A stretch of 16,000 nt of DNA from Gemmatimonadota bacterium. GTDB taxonomy: Bacteria > Gemmatimonadota > Gemmatimonadetes > Gemmatimonadales > Gemmatimonadaceae. Shown here piece after piece: positions 7,827 through 15,798 of the stretch. The position numbers and the translations under genes were made by a program. How positions within the stretch are numbered: the stretch's first letter is position 1; the number at the start of each line of letters is the position of its first letter. The notes under the pieces were generated by a model, which worked only from the letters and a program-made list of their open reading frames with translations, ran no database searches and had not been told where the DNA came from. The DNA is taken from the NCBI GenBank assembly GCA_031127185.1, contig JARIET010000030.1:1-16000 (forward strand), read 5' to 3'.

Positions 7827-9347
7827 TCAGTTGAAAGGAACAGTCGGGAACGGGTTTCGCGCTTCCGGGGGCGTGATGGCGGCGTTCGATGTCGCCCAGC
7901 CAGCAAGCGCCCCCGGGAAGAGCCCAAGCACGAGCAGCATCACCACGCTGCCGACCAGCACCATCCTCGTCAGCGGCTGCAGGGTGGCTGGCTCCGCCGC
8001 GCCTTCGGGGCGCGGGCGCATGAACATGACCCGCACAATGTGGAGGTAGTAGCCCGCTGACACCACGGAGGTCAGTACCAGCACAACGGAGAGCGGCACG
8101 AGACCGCGCGGAGAGGTAAGCGCGGCCTGCAGGACGTACCACTTGGCGAAAAAGCCCGCACCACCGAAGATCGGGAAGCCGAGGAGGGCGAGCATGCAGA
8201 CACCGAATCCGACCGCCAACCACGGGCGCGTGGACCACAGGCCGTCGTAGTCGGCGATGGGCGTGGCGTGCTCGCCAGGCTTCTGTACCGCACTCACGAC
8301 GGCGAAGGCACCAAATGTAGCCAGTGTATATGCCACGGCATAGAACAGGAATGCCGACGACCCGAGCGGCGTACCTGCGGCCACCGCCACCAGGAGATAG
8401 CCGCCGTGCACAATGCTCGAATACGCGAGCATGCGCTTCATGTTCCGCTGGGCGAGTGCCACCACGTTGCCCACAATCATCGTCGCTGCCGCCACCCACC
8501 AGACGGGAGCAAACCAGGCACCGTCAATGAGCAGGAACGCCTCGATCCACACGCGGAGGAACATCGCAAAAGCGGCAGCCTTCACCGCCGCAGCCATATA
8601 GGCGGTAATCGGCGTGGGAGCACCTTCGTAGGCATCGGGCGCCCACATGTGGAATGGCACGGCCGCAACCTTGAACGCGAAGCCGATGAGCAACAGGCCC
8701 ACGCCAATCAGGAGCATCGCGTGGCCGGCGAGCGCGAAACTCGCAATGCGTTCGCCCACAACAGCAATGTTCGTGGTTCCCGTGGCGCCGTAGATCAGCG
8801 CGATTCCGTAAAGCAGGAACCCGGTGCTGAACGCTCCAAGGAGGAAATACTTCAGCGCGCCTTCGGCCGATCGAATGCTCCCGCGGTTGATTCCCGCGAG
8901 CACGTAGACGGCGATCGACATCATCTCTACGCCGAGGAAGAGGATCATCAGGTCGCGCGACGCAGCCATGATCATCATCCCGGCCGCGGCGAACAGGACC
9001 AGGACGTGAGATTCGCCACCCATGATCCGGTCACGCGGGTTTGACTCGATGCCCATCGCAATGGTCGCCGCCGCGCTAAGCAGGAAGATGACGTCCGCTG
9101 CCCAGCGGAACCCGTCCACCGCAATCACGCCCTCAGTGGCCGTGAGCCCGCGCGAGGCGAACCACAACACGGCCGCCACGGTCACGGCAATCACCACGAG
9201 AGATGCGTAGCCCACATTCCTCTGGTGGGCCGCGCTCTCAGGACGCCACGCCGCGTACAACATCAGCACCATCGCCCCGACCATCAGCACGATGTCGGGA
9301 ACCAGGGCGCCCATCAGCCCCGCGGGTGTCGAGAGATCGAAGTTCAT
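7827..9347 (-). CDS. nuoN: NADH-quinone oxidoreductase subunit N
   Basis: Antiporter-like membrane subunit of respiratory complex I that takes part in proton translocation, 506 residues with about 14 membrane segments, normal for NuoN. The key charged residues of the Mrp-type fold are present: E141 in FLGVEMMSIAVYVL, K166 in ALKYFLLGAF, K226 in GFAFKVAAVPFHMWAPD and K256 in AAVKAAAF. The PDAYEGAPTP segment (238-246) is a NuoN signature. The start codon overlaps the nuoM stop as ATGA (9344-9347), indicating translational coupling. It is the last nuo gene of the operon, as in most bacteria. Confidence 0.97.
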   Translation of the reverse strand: MNFDLSTPAGLMGALVPDIVLMVGAMVLMLYAAWRPESAAHQRNVGYASLVVIAVTVAAVLWFASRGLTATEGVIAVDGFRWAADVIFLLSAAATIAMGIESNPRDRIMGGESHVLVLFAAAGMMIMAASRDLMILFLGVEMMSIAVYVLAGINRGSIRSAEGALKYFLLGAFSTGFLLYGIALIYGATGTTNIAVVGERIASFALAGHAMLLIGVGLLLIGFAFKVAAVPFHMWAPDAYEGAPTPITAYMAAAVKAAAFAMFLRVWIEAFLLIDGAWFAPVWWVAAATMIVGNVVALAQRNMKRMLAYSSIVHGGYLLVAVAAGTPLGSSAFLFYAVAYTLATFGAFAVVSAVQKPGEHATPIADYDGLWSTRPWLAVGFGVCMLALLGFPIFGGAGFFAKWYVLQAALTSPRGLVPLSVVLVLTSVVSAGYYLHIVRVMFMRPRPEGAAEPATLQPLTRMVLVGSVVMLLVLGLFPGALAGWATSNAAITPPEARNPFPTVPFN

Positions 9348-10930
9348 CGTCCCTCTCCCGGCGTCGCGACCGTAGTGTTGGCTTCAGGCACTCCGCCCAT
9401 CTGCACCACGAGTCGGGTGGCGGCGGCATGCGTGCGGTCGAGTAGGGGTTTGGGATAGAACCCAATCCAGAAGATACCAATGATCAGCGGCACGAGCAGG
9501 CCGACCTCGCGCATGTTGAGATCCTTGAGCGCAGCGTTCTCGGGCCTGGCCAGCGGGTTGTAGATAATCCGCTGCAGCGCCCACAGGAGATACACCGCCG
9601 CAAAAATCACGACCGTCGCCGAGATGACCGCCGCGATCGGTTGCGTGCGGAACGAGCCGATGAGTACGAGGAACTCGCCGACAAACCCGTTCGTCCCGGG
9701 AACGCCAATCGAGCTCAGCGCAACGATGGTAAGCATCACCGCGAACATCGGCATCACCTTGGCAATTCCGCCGAAGTCAGCGATCTGCCGGGAATGCCTG
9801 CGCTCGTAGATCATGCCAATCAGGAGGAAGAGGGCGCCCGTGGAGATGCCGTGATTGATGTTCACGAGTAGCGCACCCTGCACCGACTGCGTGGTGAAGG
9901 CAAAGAGCCCAAGCATCACGACGCCAAGGTGGCTCACCGAGCTGTACGCCACGAGCTTCTTGAAGTCCGGCTGAACCATGGAGACGAGAGCACCATAGAC
10001 GATGCCGACCACCGCCAGCACGATCACCGTTGACTTCACCATCGGATGGGTCGCGGCGTACGGAAAGAGCGGCAACGCAAATCGAATGAAGCCGAAGGTG
10101 CCCATCTTGAGCATGATCGACGCCAGCACCACCGAGCCGGCCGTAGGCGCCTCGACGTGGGCGTCCGGCAGCCATGTATGGAATGGCCACATCGGCACTT
10201 TCACGGCGAACGCAATGAAGAATGCGCCAAAGAGCCAGAGCGCGGCGTTCCCCGGATAGTTCCCCGACTGCACCAGCGTGTCGTAGGCAAAGACCGGAAC
10301 GCCGTCCGCGCCCGCCGTCTTGAAACCAATGTAGAGAATCGCCACCAGCATCAACAGCGAACCAAGCATCGTGAACAGGAAGAACTTCAGACTGGCATAG
10401 AGACGCCGCTGGCCACCCCAGATTCCGATGATCAGGTACATCGGAATGAGCATCAGCTCCCAGAACACATAGAACAGCACGAGATCCAGCGACATGAAGA
10501 CGCCGAGCATCCCGGTCGTGAGCAGGAGCAGCATGGCATAGAACGCGTGCGGCTTCTCCTTGATGCTCGTCCAGCTACCCAGCACCGTGAGGGGCATCAG
10601 GCAGGTGGTGAGCAAGATCAGGAGAACCGCGATGCCATCCACGCCAATGCGGAAGTACACGCCCCACGCCGGAATCCACGGCACGGTGACAGCAGCCTGC
10701 CACTCCGCTGACGAGTAATCCACCGACCACCAGAGTCCAAGCGAGACAATGGCTTCGACGAGGAAGAACAGCAGGGCCGTCTTGCGAGCGGACGACACCT
10801 TGGCCGCGGCGTCCGCCGTGCCAGCCGTCGATCCCTGTACGGCGAGCATCACCGCGCCGATCAGGGGCAGTGCCAGCAGCAGCGTAAGGATCCAGCCGTT
10901 GTATCCCATCGAGTTGAGCATTGCAGTCAT
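9344..10930 (-). CDS. nuoM: NADH-quinone oxidoreductase subunit M
   Basis: Antiporter-like proton-pumping subunit of complex I, 528 residues with about 14 membrane segments. Diagnostic residues are E158 in FYVFWELMLIPMYLIIG, K244 in AVKVPMWPFHTWLPDAHVEAP and K275 in MLKMGTFG. The VSHLG motif of the central helices is also present. I chose the ATG at 10928-10930: it has a GAGG ribosome-binding sequence about 11 nt upstream and leaves a 13-bp gap to nuoL. An in-frame TTG at 10958-10960 would overlap nuoL by 17 bp and lacks this support. Two further ATGs lie 3 and 7 codons downstream, so a slightly later start remains possible. Confidence 0.96.
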   Translation of the reverse strand: MTAMLNSMGYNGWILTLLLALPLIGAVMLAVQGSTAGTADAAAKVSSARKTALLFFLVEAIVSLGLWWSVDYSSAEWQAAVTVPWIPAWGVYFRIGVDGIAVLLILLTTCLMPLTVLGSWTSIKEKPHAFYAMLLLLTTGMLGVFMSLDLVLFYVFWELMLIPMYLIIGIWGGQRRLYASLKFFLFTMLGSLLMLVAILYIGFKTAGADGVPVFAYDTLVQSGNYPGNAALWLFGAFFIAFAVKVPMWPFHTWLPDAHVEAPTAGSVVLASIMLKMGTFGFIRFALPLFPYAATHPMVKSTVIVLAVVGIVYGALVSMVQPDFKKLVAYSSVSHLGVVMLGLFAFTTQSVQGALLVNINHGISTGALFLLIGMIYERRHSRQIADFGGIAKVMPMFAVMLTIVALSSIGVPGTNGFVGEFLVLIGSFRTQPIAAVISATVVIFAAVYLLWALQRIIYNPLARPENAALKDLNMREVGLLVPLIIGIFWIGFYPKPLLDRTHAAATRLVVQMGGVPEANTTVATPGEGR

Positions 10931-10941
10931 TGAGCCGTGAT

Positions 10942-10945
10942 CCTC
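10942..10945 (-). promoter_or_regulatory. Ribosome-binding site for nuoM
   Basis: Minus-strand GAGG lies 11-12 nt upstream of the nuoM ATG (10928-10930) and overlaps the nuoL TGA stop (10944-10946). It favours that start over the upstream TTG. The overlap fits re-initiation by ribosomes finishing nuoL. Confidence 0.5.
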
Positions 10946-13145
10946 AAGAGGCGCGCGCAAATGCGCGCAGGACGAGGACCGCTCCGATCACGAGCAACCA
11001 CGCATAAGTACCCACTCGCCCCGTCTGCAACTGGCTGCCCACCCAGCCGAAGAAGCGTGCGAGTGCCGCGGTGCCGTTGACCAGCATCGTGTCGATAATG
11101 CCCACATCCACGCCGGCCCACAGCACGCCCTTGGACGCGCCGTAGATCGGCTTCACCACCGTGGCATCGTAGGCTTCATCCACATACCACTTGTTCTCGA
11201 GCACGCGCTGAATGCCCGTGGCAGGCACCGCCGCGTTCTTCGTCGTAAGCGCTGCAGGCTTGAGGCGCGTCCAGGCAATCGCAATGCCCGCGATGGCGAT
11301 GGCCACTGCGGTGCCGATCAGCAGTTCTTCGGTCGTCGCTGACAGGTGCGCGGCGCCACCGGCAACACGCGACGTGGCAGCCCCCACCACCGGTTCAAGC
11401 CAATGCTCGAGGGTAGCGGTCGGGCCCACGGGAATCAGGTCGGTGATCACCTTCGGCAGGTTGAGCCATCCGCCGGCCAGGCTCAACACACCGAGCACAA
11501 CGAGCGGTCCGGTCATTACCCAGGGCGCTTCGGCGAGGTGTGGCTTCGCCGCGTCGCCCGTGCGGTTGGGGCCGTGGAAGGTGTAGAGCATCATCCGCGT
11601 CATGTAGATCGCGGTGAGCAGCGCGGCGGCGAGGGCCAGGACCCAGATGAGGTAGAGGACCGTTGATCCCGGCATACCGAGGAGCGTGGCATCTGCGAGC
11701 GGCGAACCATGGGCCCGAGAGAACACCGCCGCGAGAATTTCGTCCTTGGAGAAGAAGCCCGAGAAAGGCGGGACACCGGCGATGGCCAGCGTCGCGATCC
11801 ACATCAGCGTCCAGGTAATGGGCATGAACTGCTTCATGCCGCCCATGTTGCGCATGTCCTGTGCGTCATCGCCGTGGTTGTGCGTGGCGTGATAGGCGCG
11901 ATGCATGACGTAGATCACCGAACCAGAACCCAGGAAGAGCAGCGCCTTGAAAAAGGCGTGGGTGATGAGATGAAAAACGCCGGCCGTGTACGCGCCCACT
12001 CCAACGCCCACGAACATGTAGCCGAGCTGCGAGACCGTCGAATACGCAAGGACCTTCTTGATGTCCCACTGCTTAAGGCCGATGGTCGCGGCAAAGATCG
12101 CCGTGACTGCGCCCGTCAGCGCCACCGTCAGCGAGGCCACCGGCGCGATAGAGAAGAGCATCGAGCTGCGCGCCACCAGGAAGACACCCGCCGTGACCAT
12201 CGTCGCGGCATGGATCAGCGCGGAGACGGGTGTCGGGCCGGCCATGGCGTCGGGTAGCCAGGTATAGAGCGGAATCTGCGCGCTCTTGCCGGCGCAGCCC
12301 AGGAACAGAAACAGACAGATCGCCGTGACCACGAGTCCGCCCGGCGCAAACGAACCCGCGCGCTCCGCGATGGTCACGTAGTCGAGCGAACCCACGTGCG
12401 CGAAGATCATGAACATCGCGACCATGAAACCAAAGTCGCCGATGCGATTCACGATGAAGGCCTTCTTGCCGGCGTCGGCGTTGGCCTTCTCGCTGAACCA
12501 GAACCCGATCAGGAGGTAGGAGCAGAGCCCGACTCCTTCCCATCCGACGAACGTCACGACGTAGTTCGCGCCGAGCACCAACAGCAGCATGAAGAAGACG
12601 AACAGGTTCAGGTACGCGAAGTAGCGCGGATACCCTGGGTCGTCCTGCATGTAGCCGACGCTGAAGATGTGGATCAGCATGCCGACGCCCGTGATGACGA
12701 GCACCATTACCATGGAGAGCGCGTCGAGCTGCAGCGCGGCATTGAGCTGCAGCGAACCAGCCGGCATCCAGCTGAAGAGCGTATTGATGTACGGGTTGTG
12801 CATCTCGGCCCCGCGCATCGCGAAGAAGATCGCGAGCGCGAGGCCGAACGACAGCACCATCACCCCGGGGCCGACAATCGAGGTAATGGCCGCAAACTTG
12901 TGGCGCACCGCGGGAGCGTGGTCATCGTGACCATGAGCATCATGGCCCGTCCCCCCATGTCCTCCCACGTCCTGATGTTCCCCGTGGTTGGCATGTTCCC
13001 CGTCGTGACCGTCAGGGTCCGCAGGTCCAGCGACATACGCGGACTTCAGGGACAGGGCACCATTGATCAGGAACCCGATCAACGGCAGCAACGGAAGAAA
13101 CCAGACGAGCCTGGCGACGGTTTCGGCGAGTGGATGAGCTTGCAT
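10944..13145 (-). CDS. nuoL: NADH-quinone oxidoreductase subunit L
   Basis: Distal antiporter-like subunit of complex I, carrying the long lateral helix that spans the membrane arm. It has 733 residues against about 610-660 in many bacteria. Conserved elements are E203 in GWEGVGLCSYLLIGFW, K287 in GKSAQIPLYTWLPDAMAGPTPVSALIHAATMVTAG (given as residues 286-320), K400 in HAFFKALLFLGSGS and D468 in FFSKDEILA. The C-terminal region contains the KWYVDEAYD element (652-660) before the final membrane segments. The extra length comes partly from a loop after the first membrane helix: residues 46-82 contain ten histidines with many Gly and Asp. Part of this loop is encoded by sequence resembling an intergenic repeat. 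The gap to nuoK is 9 bp. Confidence 0.97.
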   Translation of the reverse strand: MQAHPLAETVARLVWFLPLLPLIGFLINGALSLKSAYVAGPADPDGHDGEHANHGEHQDVGGHGGTGHDAHGHDDHAPAVRHKFAAITSIVGPGVMVLSFGLALAIFFAMRGAEMHNPYINTLFSWMPAGSLQLNAALQLDALSMVMVLVITGVGMLIHIFSVGYMQDDPGYPRYFAYLNLFVFFMLLLVLGANYVVTFVGWEGVGLCSYLLIGFWFSEKANADAGKKAFIVNRIGDFGFMVAMFMIFAHVGSLDYVTIAERAGSFAPGGLVVTAICLFLFLGCAGKSAQIPLYTWLPDAMAGPTPVSALIHAATMVTAGVFLVARSSMLFSIAPVASLTVALTGAVTAIFAATIGLKQWDIKKVLAYSTVSQLGYMFVGVGVGAYTAGVFHLITHAFFKALLFLGSGSVIYVMHRAYHATHNHGDDAQDMRNMGGMKQFMPITWTLMWIATLAIAGVPPFSGFFSKDEILAAVFSRAHGSPLADATLLGMPGSTVLYLIWVLALAAALLTAIYMTRMMLYTFHGPNRTGDAAKPHLAEAPWVMTGPLVVLGVLSLAGGWLNLPKVITDLIPVGPTATLEHWLEPVVGAATSRVAGGAAHLSATTEELLIGTAVAIAIAGIAIAWTRLKPAALTTKNAAVPATGIQRVLENKWYVDEAYDATVVKPIYGASKGVLWAGVDVGIIDTMLVNGTAALARFFGWVGSQLQTGRVGTYAWLLVIGAVLVLRAFARAS
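12951..12983. repeat. Intragenic near-copy of the sucC-upstream repeat
   Basis: Within nuoL codons 55-65, this 33-bp stretch aligns without gaps to 3865-3897, with four mismatches by eye. The central ten bases CCTCCCACGT (12961-12970) are identical to one tandem unit. It encodes GEHQDVGGHGG in the histidine-rich loop. Immediately upstream in the gene ATGTTCCCCGT recurs on the plus strand at 12975-12985 and 12993-13003, an 18-bp (6-codon) repeat that gives the GEH...GEH protein pattern. Confidence 0.5.
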
Positions 13146-13154
13146 GGTCGCCGA

Positions 13155-13448
13155 TCAGCCTCGAAGCAGGTTGATGTCCTGCAGGTTCACGGATTTCTTG
13201 TGCCTGAAAATGGAGATGATGATCGCCAGCCCGACGGCGGCCTCTGCCGCGGCGACGGTCATCACGAAGATCACGAACACCTGCCCCGTGGCCCCGTACA
13301 CTTTCGAGAGGGCGACGAAGCTCAGGTTGACGGCGTTGAGCATCAGCTCCACGCACATGAACACGATGATCGCGTTGCGGCGCGTGAGCACACCCACCAC
13401 ACCGATGGTGAAGAGGGCCGCCGAGAGCGCGAGTGATTCTGCAAGCAT
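13155..13448 (-). CDS. nuoK: NADH-quinone oxidoreductase subunit K
   Basis: Small membrane subunit of complex I (homologous to MrpC and ND4L), 97 residues with three membrane helices. The two buried glutamates needed for proton transfer are present: E34 in [13 protein letters not shown] and E69 in [12 protein letters not shown]. This region is the best-conserved part of the family. The C-terminal [10 protein letters not shown] is a typical NuoK ending. It lies 3 bp after the nuoJ stop and 9 bp before nuoL. Confidence 0.98.
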   Translation of the reverse strand: MLAESLALSAALFTIGVVGVLTRRNAIIVFMCVELMLNAVNLSFVALSKVYGATGQVFVIFVMTVAAAEAAVGLAIIISIFRHKKSVNLQDINLLRG

Positions 13449-13451
13449 GAG

Positions 13452-14000
13452 TTATGCGCTCCGCTTCTTGGCCAGAACCACGGCGCCGATGATGGCCACG
13501 AGCAACAGCACGCTCGTGAGTTCGAATGCCAGCAGGTATTCCCGGAACAGCGGCGCGGCGATGGGACCGATCACGCCAGCCGGCCCGGCCAACACCTCGG
13601 CCTTGGGCGCGGCGGGAAGCGAGAAGTTGTATGCCACTCCGCCGCGGGAGAGCGCCATCAGTTCCGCGACCAGCGCCAATCCCAGCAGTCCAGCAGCCAG
13701 GCGACCCCAGCGCCCGCGGATGTCGTTCAGCTCTGACGGATGCCCGAGGTTCAGGAGCATCACGACGAACAGGAACACGACCATAATTGCGCCGGCGTAC
13801 ACCAGCACCTGCATGACGCCCACGAACTCCGCATTCAGCATCACGTAGAGCGCCGCCAGCGCAAACATCACGACGACCAGCCAAAGCGCGGCCGCCACCG
13901 GACTCTTGCGCGTGACGAACACGATCGCGCTGACGAGCGCGATCAGCGAAAACAGGTAGAAGTGGAACGTGTAAAAGAGTGGGAGAAACTCGTTCGCCAT
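13452..14000 (-). CDS. nuoJ: NADH-quinone oxidoreductase subunit J
   Basis: Membrane subunit of complex I (ND6 homologue), 182 residues with five predicted membrane helices. The conserved third helix is clear (VGVMQVLVYAGAIMVVFLFV, residues 60-79); in complex I structures this helix contains a pi-bulge linked to coupling. Other features are the ALWLVVVMFALAALYVMLNAEF-type second helix (positions 38-59) and a short C-terminal KKRSA tail. A good ribosome-binding sequence (GGGAGA) lies about 10 nt before the ATG, overlapping the end of nuoI. Gaps are 6 bp to nuoI and 3 bp to nuoK. Confidence 0.96.
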   Translation of the reverse strand: MANEFLPLFYTFHFYLFSLIALVSAIVFVTRKSPVAAALWLVVVMFALAALYVMLNAEFVGVMQVLVYAGAIMVVFLFVVMLLNLGHPSELNDIRGRWGRLAAGLLGLALVAELMALSRGGVAYNFSLPAAPKAEVLAGPAGVIGPIAAPLFREYLLAFELTSVLLLVAIIGAVVLAKKRSA

Positions 14001-14006
14001 CGCCGG

Positions 14007-14504
14007 CTATTCTCCCTTCGGGACGGCGGGATCCCACATCTCGCACACCGGATGCTGCTGCGCCGTCAGACGCTCCAGGTCGTACACGAAATCCTTCCGG
14101 TCGTACTCGGCATTCTCATAGTGCCGACCGACGTGGATCGCCTCTTCCGGGCAGACTTCCTGGCAATAGCCACAGAAGATGCAGCGGAACTCGTCGATCT
14201 CGAACACCAGCGGATAACGATTCCCTTCCTCGTCTTCGCCGGGAACCAGTTTGATACAGTTCGCCGGACAGACCGTGGGGCAGAGCCCGCAGGCCACACA
14301 CTTCGCCTTGCCGTCTTCGGTGGTGAGCATCCGGTGCGTGCCGCGCCAACGTGGCGAGATGTCCCAGCGCTCGTCGGGGTACTGCACGGTGACCTTGTGC
14401 GGGTCGACGAGGTGCTTGAACGTGAGCGCGAGTCCCTTCACCGTTGCGCGCAGGTAGCTCACCTCTTCGATCGGACGCTCGAGGACCTTCACTTTGATCG
14501 TCAT
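14007..14504 (-). CDS. nuoI: NADH-quinone oxidoreductase subunit I (two 4Fe-4S ferredoxin)
   Basis: Peripheral-arm subunit of complex I that carries clusters N6a and N6b and passes electrons towards the terminal N2 cluster next to the quinone site. It has 165 residues. Two complete CxxCxxCxxxCP motifs are present: C69/C72/C75/C79 and C108/C111/C114/C118, with the characteristic CGLCPTVCP and CIFCGYCQEVCPEEAI sequences. The N-terminal amphipathic region (about residues 15-35) would anchor it to the membrane arm. It starts 7 bp after nuoH and precedes nuoJ by 6 bp. Confidence 0.98.
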   Translation of the reverse strand: MTIKVKVLERPIEEVSYLRATVKGLALTFKHLVDPHKVTVQYPDERWDISPRWRGTHRMLTTEDGKAKCVACGLCPTVCPANCIKLVPGEDEEGNRYPLVFEIDEFRCIFCGYCQEVCPEEAIHVGRHYENAEYDRKDFVYDLERLTAQQHPVCEMWDPAVPKGE

Positions 14505-14511
14505 GAGTCGC

Positions 14512-15798
14512 TCAGGCCCCCTTGTCGGCCGCGGGATTCAGCGTGCTGCGTCCCTTGCTCGCATTCTTGAGCCGCGCCACTCCAACGGACTCGAGCCGCG
14601 AGTAGGCCGGGCTGATCAACCGGCCACGATCCAGCACGAACAGGATCACGCCCATCAGCACCACGTTGATGCCGAAGAGCACGGCGCCGAACATCGGCCC
14701 GCGCGCCACGCCGCTGGCATCGAGCGCCAGCACCGCCGACGCCACGACCACAACGTAGATGAGCGCAATCGGCAGCAGGATTTTCCAGCCCAGTGACATC
14801 AGCTGGTCGTATCGGAATCGTGGGAGTGTCCACCGAATCCAGATATAGAAGAACACGAAGAACAACACCTTCGTCGCAAAGCTGCCGAAGGTCAGGATGC
14901 TCTTGAGCACCGTGTGCGGGCCGCTGTTGTCCCATTGCGTGAACGGGATGTCCCAGCCGCCAAAGAAGAGCGTGGCCATCATCGCGCTCGCCGTGATCAT
15001 GTTGGCGTATTCGCTGATGGGGAACATCGAGAACTTCATCGCGCTGTATTCGGTGTGGTAGCCGGCGATGAGTTCCGACTCCGCTTCCGGAAGATCGAAC
15101 GGCACGCGGTTCGTTTCCGCGAAGGCCGCGACCAGGAAGATGAACGCCGCCACGGTAAGGAGCAGCGCATTCCATCCCATGTGCGCCTGCTGCGCAATCA
15201 CCTGATTCAGCGACACGTTGCCCGCCAGTAGGAGCACGCAGACCGTACTCATCCCCATCGCGATTTCGTAGCTCACCATCTGCGCGCTCGAGCGGAGGCC
15301 ACCGAGCAGCGCGTACTTGTTATTCGAGCTCCAGCCGGCGAGGACGATACCGTAGACGCCGAGCGAGGAGATCGCGAGCGTGAAGAGGAAGCCCACGGGC
15401 AGGTCGGCAACCACCAGATCGATGCGGCCCCAGGGGGTCGGCAGTGGACTGCCAAACGGAATCACCGCCCAGGTGATCATCGCGGGGACGAACGCGAGCC
15501 CAGGCGCGAGAATGAAGAGCGCCTTACTGGCATAGCCAGGATAGGTCTCTTCCTTCATGATGTTCTTGATGCCGTCGGCGGCCACCTGCAGCAGCCCCTG
15601 CGGACCAACGCGGTTGGGGCCGTGCCGATCCTGAATCCACGCCGACACCCGCCGCTCGGCGAAGGTCGAGTAGGCCACGCCAACCATATAGATGGTGAAG
15701 ATCACGATCATCTTCACCACGGTTCCGATCACGAACACGGTCGTGGACGGATCGAGCTGCGATGCGCCCATCTGCGCGAAGATCACCGGATCAATCAT
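14512..15798 (-). CDS. nuoH: NADH-quinone oxidoreductase subunit H, with C-terminal extension
   Basis: Membrane subunit of complex I (ND1) that forms most of the quinone chamber. Conserved parts include YSTFAERRVSAWIQDRHGP (residues 43-61, continuing to NRVGP), AFAETNRVPFDLPEAESEL (225-243) and HTEYSAMKF (248-256), which line the quinone entrance. The usual C-terminal block IRWTLPRFRYDQLMSLGWK is at 321-339. At 428 residues it is longer than most NuoH (about 320-370). The surplus lies after that block: the last usual helix is followed by an additional hydrophobic segment (about 368-389) and a polar tail. A GGAG ribosome-binding sequence lies 7 nt before the ATG, which overlaps the nuoG stop as ATGA. 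Confidence 0.97.
   Translation of the reverse strand: MIDPVIFAQMGASQLDPSTTVFVIGTVVKMIVIFTIYMVGVAYSTFAERRVSAWIQDRHGPNRVGPQGLLQVAADGIKNIMKEETYPGYASKALFILAPGLAFVPAMITWAVIPFGSPLPTPWGRIDLVVADLPVGFLFTLAISSLGVYGIVLAGWSSNNKYALLGGLRSSAQMVSYEIAMGMSTVCVLLLAGNVSLNQVIAQQAHMGWNALLLTVAAFIFLVAAFAETNRVPFDLPEAESELIAGYHTEYSAMKFSMFPISEYANMITASAMMATLFFGGWDIPFTQWDNSGPHTVLKSILTFGSFATKVLFFVFFYIWIRWTLPRFRYDQLMSLGWKILLPIALIYVVVVASAVLALDASGVARGPMFGAVLFGINVVLMGVILFVLDRGRLISPAYSRLESVGVARLKNASKGRSTLNPAADKGA

Noticed and set aside
7798..8499. 233-codon minus-strand frame inside nuoN
   Set aside because: Out-of-frame with nuoN, very Arg/Gly/Ala-rich, no recognisable family; nuoN itself is complete and conserved here.
10931..10960. 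Upstream TTG start for nuoM
   Set aside because: TTG is a weak start, would overlap nuoL, and the added residues are not NuoM-like; the ATG at 10928-10930 has a GAGG ribosome-binding sequence.
12396..13436. 346-codon plus-strand open frame opposite nuoL and nuoK
   Set aside because: Translation is a charged low-complexity mix (many His/Glu/Arg) with no family resemblance, and both nuoL and nuoK are unambiguous on the other strand.
13012..14046. 344-codon minus-strand frame overlapping nuoL, nuoK, nuoJ and nuoI
   Set aside because: It is an out-of-frame shadow of three conserved membrane subunits, is Arg/Gly-rich and has no domain.
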